A stretch of 10,746 nt of DNA from Pseudomonadota bacterium. Its GTDB lineage: Bacteria; Bdellovibrionota_B; Oligoflexia; Oligoflexales; JAPPIL01. Below the pieces are notes generated by a model. That model saw nothing but the letters and a program-made list of their open reading frames with translations, did no database searches and was not told the DNA's origin. Position numbers and translations under genes: made by a program. The stretch is taken from positions 1 through 10,746 of the forward strand of contig JAPPIL010000085.1 in assembly GCA_028877195.1 (NCBI GenBank). The letters are read 5' to 3'. Each line of letters begins with the position of its first letter. Position 1 is the first letter of the stretch. This document shows, piece after piece, positions 7,404 through 10,746 of this stretch.

Positions 7404-7435
7404 AAAATTTACACCGACACTTTACACCGACACTC
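7404..7435 (-). repeat. Tandem pair of the 13-base box, distal copy
   Basis: An exact 32-base copy of 7307-7338, offset by 97 bases, with units at 7408-7420 and 7421-7433. The 65 bases between the two pairs, and the 99 bases from 7436 to the next gene stop, show no gene, RNA gene or clear terminator. Identity ends abruptly on both sides, so this is a repeated site and not a long tandem duplication. Confidence 0.9.
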
Positions 7436-7534
7436 TAACAAGAAAAGATGGGTTGAGTGTCAGGTTATTTTACCAGCGTCTGTGATTGATGCGATGCGGC
7501 AGCCAACTGTAAGCTACATCAGGACAAAGCTCAA

Positions 7535-8125
7535 TCAACCCCCGATACGATGGATACGGAAAACGATAGTATCGTCGTGAGGTTGCGTTTGACCGCCAAG
7601 GTCAATGCTTGTCTCCACATGGTAGGCATAGATAAGCACGTCCGCATGCTCAAGATGACGGTAAACTCCAACCACCTCGCCACGCAGATACATCGCACCC
7701 ACCAAGTCGGTCGCTAACTCGTGCATGACACCGATATCAGGGTGGTCGGGGATTAACACCGCTTCCACCGCATTTTTGCTGATCTGCTGGTCGCGGCCAT
7801 GCTTGTATAATTTTATCGTGTGATAAGACTCGCTTGTCGAGATGATTTCTCCCACGAAGTAGCCATTGTCATAGCCAAACACATGACGCTCACTATCAGC
7901 TGCACTAACACCGATAGCAATACGCTCCGCCTGTGCTTGCGCCGTGCGTGTGCCGCGCAACCAACTATCCACCGCCTTTGGCATACAACCACTGCTACAA
8001 GTTATGATGATCGTTGCCGCAGTCAACGCTTGCAGCTTGGGAAACTTCTGCATAACTGTCGCTAGCCCGCCGCCATAAGCAGTGCCTGCTGACAAAAGAA
8101 GGATAAAAATAATTTTCTTAAACAT
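7535..8125 (-). CDS. Hypothetical secreted or envelope protein
   Basis: I do not recognise this 196-residue protein. Residues 1-18 (MFKKIIFILLLSAGTAYG) are a typical Sec signal peptide with likely cleavage after AYG. A second hydrophobic stretch (about 34-43) with two cysteines, C43 and C47, follows, so an alternative start at M25 would also give a signal-like or lipoprotein-like N-terminus, though neither cysteine sits in a good lipobox. The remainder (about 55-196) is a mixed, beta-rich-looking soluble domain with no family motif I know. The ATG at 8125 has a GGAG Shine-Dalgarno at 8133-8136, 7 bases away. It lies 40 bases after the permease gene on the same strand and is probably the third gene of that operon, acting in the periplasm. 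Confidence 0.7.
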   Translation of the reverse strand: MFKKIIFILLLSAGTAYGGGLATVMQKFPKLQALTAATIIITCSSGCMPKAVDSWLRGTRTAQAQAERIAIGVSAADSERHVFGYDNGYFVGEIISTSESYHTIKLYKHGRDQQISKNAVEAVLIPDHPDIGVMHELATDLVGAMYLRGEVVGVYRHLEHADVLIYAYHVETSIDLGGQTQPHDDTIVFRIHRIGG

Positions 8126-8165
8126 TGCTGTACTCCACGTTGAATAACCACGTCAGCAGACATAA

Positions 8166-8945
8166 CTACGACCTGATGCCAACCCCTTTGCGCAACAGAT
8201 AGATATTCACCCCCATCAACAACATCACGCATACCACCAGAGCAGCAAAGCTGGCAAGGATATTGACCTCTGAAATACCGAGAAACCCGTAACGCAAGCC
8301 ATTGACAACATAATAAATTGGGTTAGCCATTGACAGCGATTGCCAATGTTGCGGCAAGGAACTGACACTGTGGAAAACACCGCCCAAATAAATCAGCGGG
8401 GTAAGGACAAAGGTTGGCACGATGGCGATGTCATCAAACTTTTTGGCGAAAATAGCATTGGTAAAACCAGCTAATGAAAAGACGATAGAAGTCAAGATTG
8501 CGAAAGCAAAGACCATCGCCCAACTGTGGATAGTAATTTCAGTAAAGAGCATGCCGATGATACATACTACCGTGCCTGTAGCAAGCCCACGAAACAGTCC
8601 ACCGCCGACATAACCGATGATGATTGCGACATTATTGATAGACGCGACCATCAACTCTTCAATGCTCTTTTGAAACTTGGCACTAAAAAAAGATGAACAT
8701 ACATTGACGTAGGAGTTAGAGATAATGCTCAACATTATCAACCCTGGTGTCATAAACTGGATGTAGCTGACATCGTTGCCGAGCTGAATCTTGTCGCCAA
8801 GCAAATTACCAAAGACGATGAAATACATGCTGGTCGTAATCGCAGGCGGGATGAGCGACTGACTCCAGATGCGCACGATACGATGGCACTCCTTGAGCAT
8901 CAGAGTATAGCTGGCGATACATTGACGGAAAAACCCCAAGCTCAA
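8166..8945 (-). CDS. yadH: ABC-2 type transporter permease, YadH-like
   Basis: This inner-membrane permease has about six transmembrane helices and should pair with the adjacent ATPase to form an exporter of unknown substrate. Residue patterns along the full 259 residues match E. coli YadH closely: IPPAITTSMYFIVFGNLLG, QFMTPGLIMLSIISNSYVNV, SSFFSAKFQKSIEEL, GYVGGGLFRGL, SLAGFTNAIFAKKFDDI, VPTFVLTPLIYLGGVF and GLRYGFLGIS. The start is TTG at 8945, overlapping the ATPase stop (TTGA) with AGG just upstream. This start gives the same N-terminal length as YadH before the first conserved block, while the next ATG would cut it short. Length and motifs indicate a complete protein. Confidence 0.93.
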   Translation of the reverse strand: MSLGFFRQCIASYTLMLKECHRIVRIWSQSLIPPAITTSMYFIVFGNLLGDKIQLGNDVSYIQFMTPGLIMLSIISNSYVNVCSSFFSAKFQKSIEELMVASINNVAIIIGYVGGGLFRGLATGTVVCIIGMLFTEITIHSWAMVFAFAILTSIVFSLAGFTNAIFAKKFDDIAIVPTFVLTPLIYLGGVFHSVSSLPQHWQSLSMANPIYYVVNGLRYGFLGISEVNILASFAALVVCVMLLMGVNIYLLRKGVGIRS

Positions 8946-9877
8946 GACCTCGTGATGCTTAAATAAAGCTGTTCGACACGGTTGGTTTTATTGGTGATGT
9001 TCTTAATTTTGTAGCCCTTCTGCCCCAACTCTTGGAGAGCACCGCCGAGCAAGCCGATGTCTGAAATGTTGATCTCTAACGTCTGTTCGTTCAGGCGCTG
9101 CACGGTATACTTATCGGAATCCACCGTCGGTAAAACATCAGATGGCTCTATCGTCAGCAGAAAAGTCTGTTCATTCAGACGCGACAATAGGTTTTGCAGC
9201 GAGGTGTTTTCAACTATCTTGCCTGCGTTGATGATCGCGACATGGTCGCAAAGCTTCTCCACTTCCTCTAGATAGTGCGTTGTCAGGATAATCGTCGTGC
9301 CACTGGCGCTCAATTCACCCAACAATTCCCAAATCTGATAGCGTATCTCCACATCAGCACCAGCACTCGGCTCATCAAGTATCAGCAGTTTAGGAGAGTT
9401 AACCAAAGACTTTGCCAGCATCAACCGCCGCTTCATCCCCCCCGACAACGAGCGCGAAACATGTTCAGCCCGATACCAGAGTTTCAAACGTTGGAGGGTT
9501 TCCTTTGCTTTTGCTTCGGCGACACGCGGTGGCAAACCGAAGAAGCCCGCTTGATTACGCACGATGTCGCCAGTCTTTTCAAACGTGCCGAAGTTAAACT
9601 CCTGCGGCACAACGCCGATCATCTGCTTTATTTTAGTGCGATGCTGGTCAAGGTCATAACCAAAAACCGAGACTTTACCCGATGTTTTGTTAACTAGACT
9701 GGTGATAATCCCAATGGTGGTGGACTTGCCCGCACCATTTTGTCCAAGCAGAGCAAAGAAGCTACCTTGAGCAACTTCAAAACTGATGTTATCAATCGCT
9801 CTGATGCCTGACTTGTAAACCTTCGTGAGGTTCTCAATCTTCAACGCAGGACAAGTTTTAGCGAAGTTGTTATCCAT
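8942..9877 (-). CDS. yadG: ABC transporter ATP-binding protein, YadG-like
   Basis: This is the ATPase of the exporter. All nucleotide-binding motifs are present: Walker A GQNGAGKS near residue 45, Q-loop VVPQEFNF near 91, signature LSGGMKRR near 144, Walker B LLILDEPSAGAD near 164, and H-loop TTHYLEE near 199. The stretch around Walker A (KSTTIGIITSLVNKTSGKVS) and Q-loop, and the C-terminal extension (NKTNRVEQLYLSI), closely resemble E. coli YadG (308 residues; here 311). The ATG at 9877 has no Shine-Dalgarno: the upstream coding strand is pyrimidine-rich. An extended -10 promoter lies immediately upstream, so the message may be almost leaderless. The gene is divergent from the carbonic anhydrase remnant, separated by only about 14 bases. 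Confidence 0.95.
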   Translation of the reverse strand: MDNNFAKTCPALKIENLTKVYKSGIRAIDNISFEVAQGSFFALLGQNGAGKSTTIGIITSLVNKTSGKVSVFGYDLDQHRTKIKQMIGVVPQEFNFGTFEKTGDIVRNQAGFFGLPPRVAEAKAKETLQRLKLWYRAEHVSRSLSGGMKRRLMLAKSLVNSPKLLILDEPSAGADVEIRYQIWELLGELSASGTTIILTTHYLEEVEKLCDHVAIINAGKIVENTSLQNLLSRLNEQTFLLTIEPSDVLPTVDSDKYTVQRLNEQTLEINISDIGLLGGALQELGQKGYKIKNITNKTNRVEQLYLSITRS

Positions 9878-9888
9878 TAGGGAGGACT

Positions 9889-9897
9889 AGTATATCA
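9889..9897 (-). promoter_or_regulatory. Extended -10 promoter for the yadG-yadH operon
   Basis: TGATATACT on the minus strand fits the extended -10 form TGnTATAAT, with one mismatch in the hexamer. A -35 is poor (GTTTCT or TTTCTA), as is usual with an extended -10. The start point would fall near 9882, only 5-6 bases before ATG 9877. Confidence 0.4.
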
Positions 9898-10566
9898 CGG
9901 CGAACGATAATAGAAACACCTTGCTGGGACTATAAAGGCAATAAAAATTGGGGTGGTCTCTGTGCCACTGGCAAAGAGCAGTCGCCGATAGATATTGTCG
10001 ATTTTACCCCATCAACATCTGCACCGATCACATTTGATTATCGCAGCAGCGATGTTGAACTTGAGCATGTTGCCCACACCTTACGAGCAAACATCCGCAC
10101 TGCTGGCAACACGATCAAATTCAATGGCAAGGTTTACCAGCTGGAGCAGTTTCACTTTCATCATCGCAGTGAGCATTTAGTTGCGGGTAAATCTTTCCCA
10201 TTGGAACTACATCTTGTTCATGCTGATGATAAGGGGAGCATCGCTGTCGTTGGAATTTTTTTTCAGGTCAGGGAACATGCCAACCAAGCATTAATTCCTG
10301 TTTGGTCAAAGATACCTGTGCTAGCAGGCAAACATGTGCTCACTGACCAAGTTGACTTGCGCTTACTGCGACCAGCCAATAGCAGTGCTTGGCATTATCG
10401 GGGTTCGCTAACAACACCACCATGTAGCGAAGGGGTTGAGTGGATTATTATGACCACTATGATGGGTATATCGGCAGCGCAGCTCCAGCTGTTCACCGAC
10501 CACTACCAGCACAACTACCGTCCTGTGCAGACACTCGGCAATCGCACCGTCTACCGTATTTGTTGA
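9892..10566 (+). pseudogene. Alpha-carbonic anhydrase lacking start codon and signal peptide
   Basis: Alpha-carbonic anhydrases interconvert CO2 and bicarbonate, usually in the bacterial periplasm. From base 9925 the frame encodes a full catalytic domain of 213 residues: WDYKGNKNWGGLCATG, EQSPIDI, a proton-shuttle-like His in VAHTLRANI, zinc ligands in QFHFHHRSEH (codons at 10153 and 10159) and ELHLVH (codon at 10210), and SLTTPPCSEG. Both cysteines of the usual disulfide (9961 and 10423) are present, indicating an exported enzyme. The frame is open from 9862, yet no ATG, GTG or TTG occurs before 10201, inside the active-site region. A GGGAGGA sequence at 9880-9886 precedes ATA at 9892, possibly a mutated start, but even that gives no signal peptide. 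The gene looks decapitated, with the catalytic part otherwise undamaged. Confidence 0.85.
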
Positions 10567-10583
10567 AAGCCATCCCCCTGTAT

Positions 10584-10746
10584 CGGCTTTGTTGCATAAG
10601 TAATGCCTATTTTTTATACGAGAGGCGTTAGTCGCTCTACGAGCAACAGACTCTGCGCTCATTCGGAAAGACCAAGTTCACTTGGTCTTTCCCTCATTTC
10701 ACTTGAGTTCCCTCTCTCCGCACCTCTCTCCCTTCGCTAGCACACA
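10584..10746. mobile_element. IS-like terminal sequence, right edge
   Basis: CGGCTTTGTTGCATAA at 10584-10599 is the exact inverse of 38-53, and begins 18 bases after the carbonic anhydrase stop. The orientation places the element body to the right. No transposase is recognisable in the remaining 147 bases; an open frame from ATG 10604 shows no familiar motif. Weak resemblance of 10605-10630 to the rest of the left end is compatible with diverged copies of one element or with a small non-autonomous element. Confidence 0.35.
10665..10692. terminator. Perfect 12-bp hairpin, possible terminator
   Basis: GGAAAGACCAAG (10665-10676) and CTTGGTCTTTCC (10681-10692) pair perfectly around the loop TTCA. 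No clean T-run follows on either strand (CTCATTTC on the plus strand), so an intrinsic terminator is only one option. It may be a structural part of the element at this edge. Confidence 0.4.

Noticed and set aside
7307..7435. Repeat-spacer pattern resembling a CRISPR
   Set aside because: Only two 32-base copies separated by 65 bases, each internally a tandem of 13-base units; no further repeats and no cas genes.
7365..7580. Plus-strand open frame of 71 codons
   Set aside because: It runs through the repeat boxes, overlaps the end of the secreted protein gene in antisense, and has no family motif.
9275..9697. Plus-strand open frame of 140 codons inside yadG
   Set aside because: It is a shadow of the ATPase, whose motifs lie in the minus-strand frame, and has no recognisable domain.
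10566..10590. Terminator hairpin AAAGCC/GGCTTT after the carbonic anhydrase
   Set aside because: A 6-bp stem with a 13-base loop and no T-run; the right arm is simply the IS-like end.
10408..10662. Minus-strand open frame of 84 codons
   Set aside because: It is antisense to the well-conserved carbonic anhydrase catalytic region and runs into the IS-like end; low-complexity shadow.

Overview
The window looks like bacterial chromosome from a Pseudomonadota, probably gammaproteobacterium-like. It carries a PlsB-type glycerol-3-phosphate acyltransferase and a close YadG/YadH-type ABC exporter pair. The efp-accB-accC order and the EF-P sequence are less typical of enteric gammaproteobacteria, so I do not name a genus. 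Several start codons are TTG or GTG. Both edges are eroded (a Fic remnant, a carbonic anhydrase without a start, IS-like ends), which suggests an IS-active genome undergoing decay.

Layout, left to right. 1-53 ends in an IS-like terminal sequence. 160-395 holds a two-piece remnant of a Fic-family gene. 400-5112 is a minus-strand run, transcribed efp > accB > accC > plsB. It encodes elongation factor P, the biotin carrier and biotin carboxylase of acetyl-CoA carboxylase, and the first acyltransferase of phospholipid synthesis. 5113-5320 is intergenic, with a candidate efp promoter and a compact block of hairpins. 5321-7243 is a minus-strand accessory module: an AlbA_2 (Schlafen-like) ATP-binding protein broken by one extra base, then a small HTH-HNH nuclease. 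Five same-direction copies of a 13-base box precede its two genes. 7535-9877 is a minus-strand operon: a YadG-like ATPase, a YadH-like permease and a small secreted protein. 9892-10566 on the plus strand is a complete alpha-carbonic anhydrase catalytic domain with no usable start codon or signal peptide. 10584 onward has a second IS-like end, inverted relative to the left one, then a perfect 12-bp hairpin.

The housekeeping genes form a coherent membrane-lipid unit: AccB and AccC help make malonyl-CoA for fatty acids, and PlsB uses the acyl chains. The stretch between efp and the exporter operon is the most accessory-like part. The repeat box, the AlbA_2 protein, the HNH protein and the structured block could be one small unit, and this is the best candidate here for something undescribed. 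That link is inference from position and repeat sharing only.
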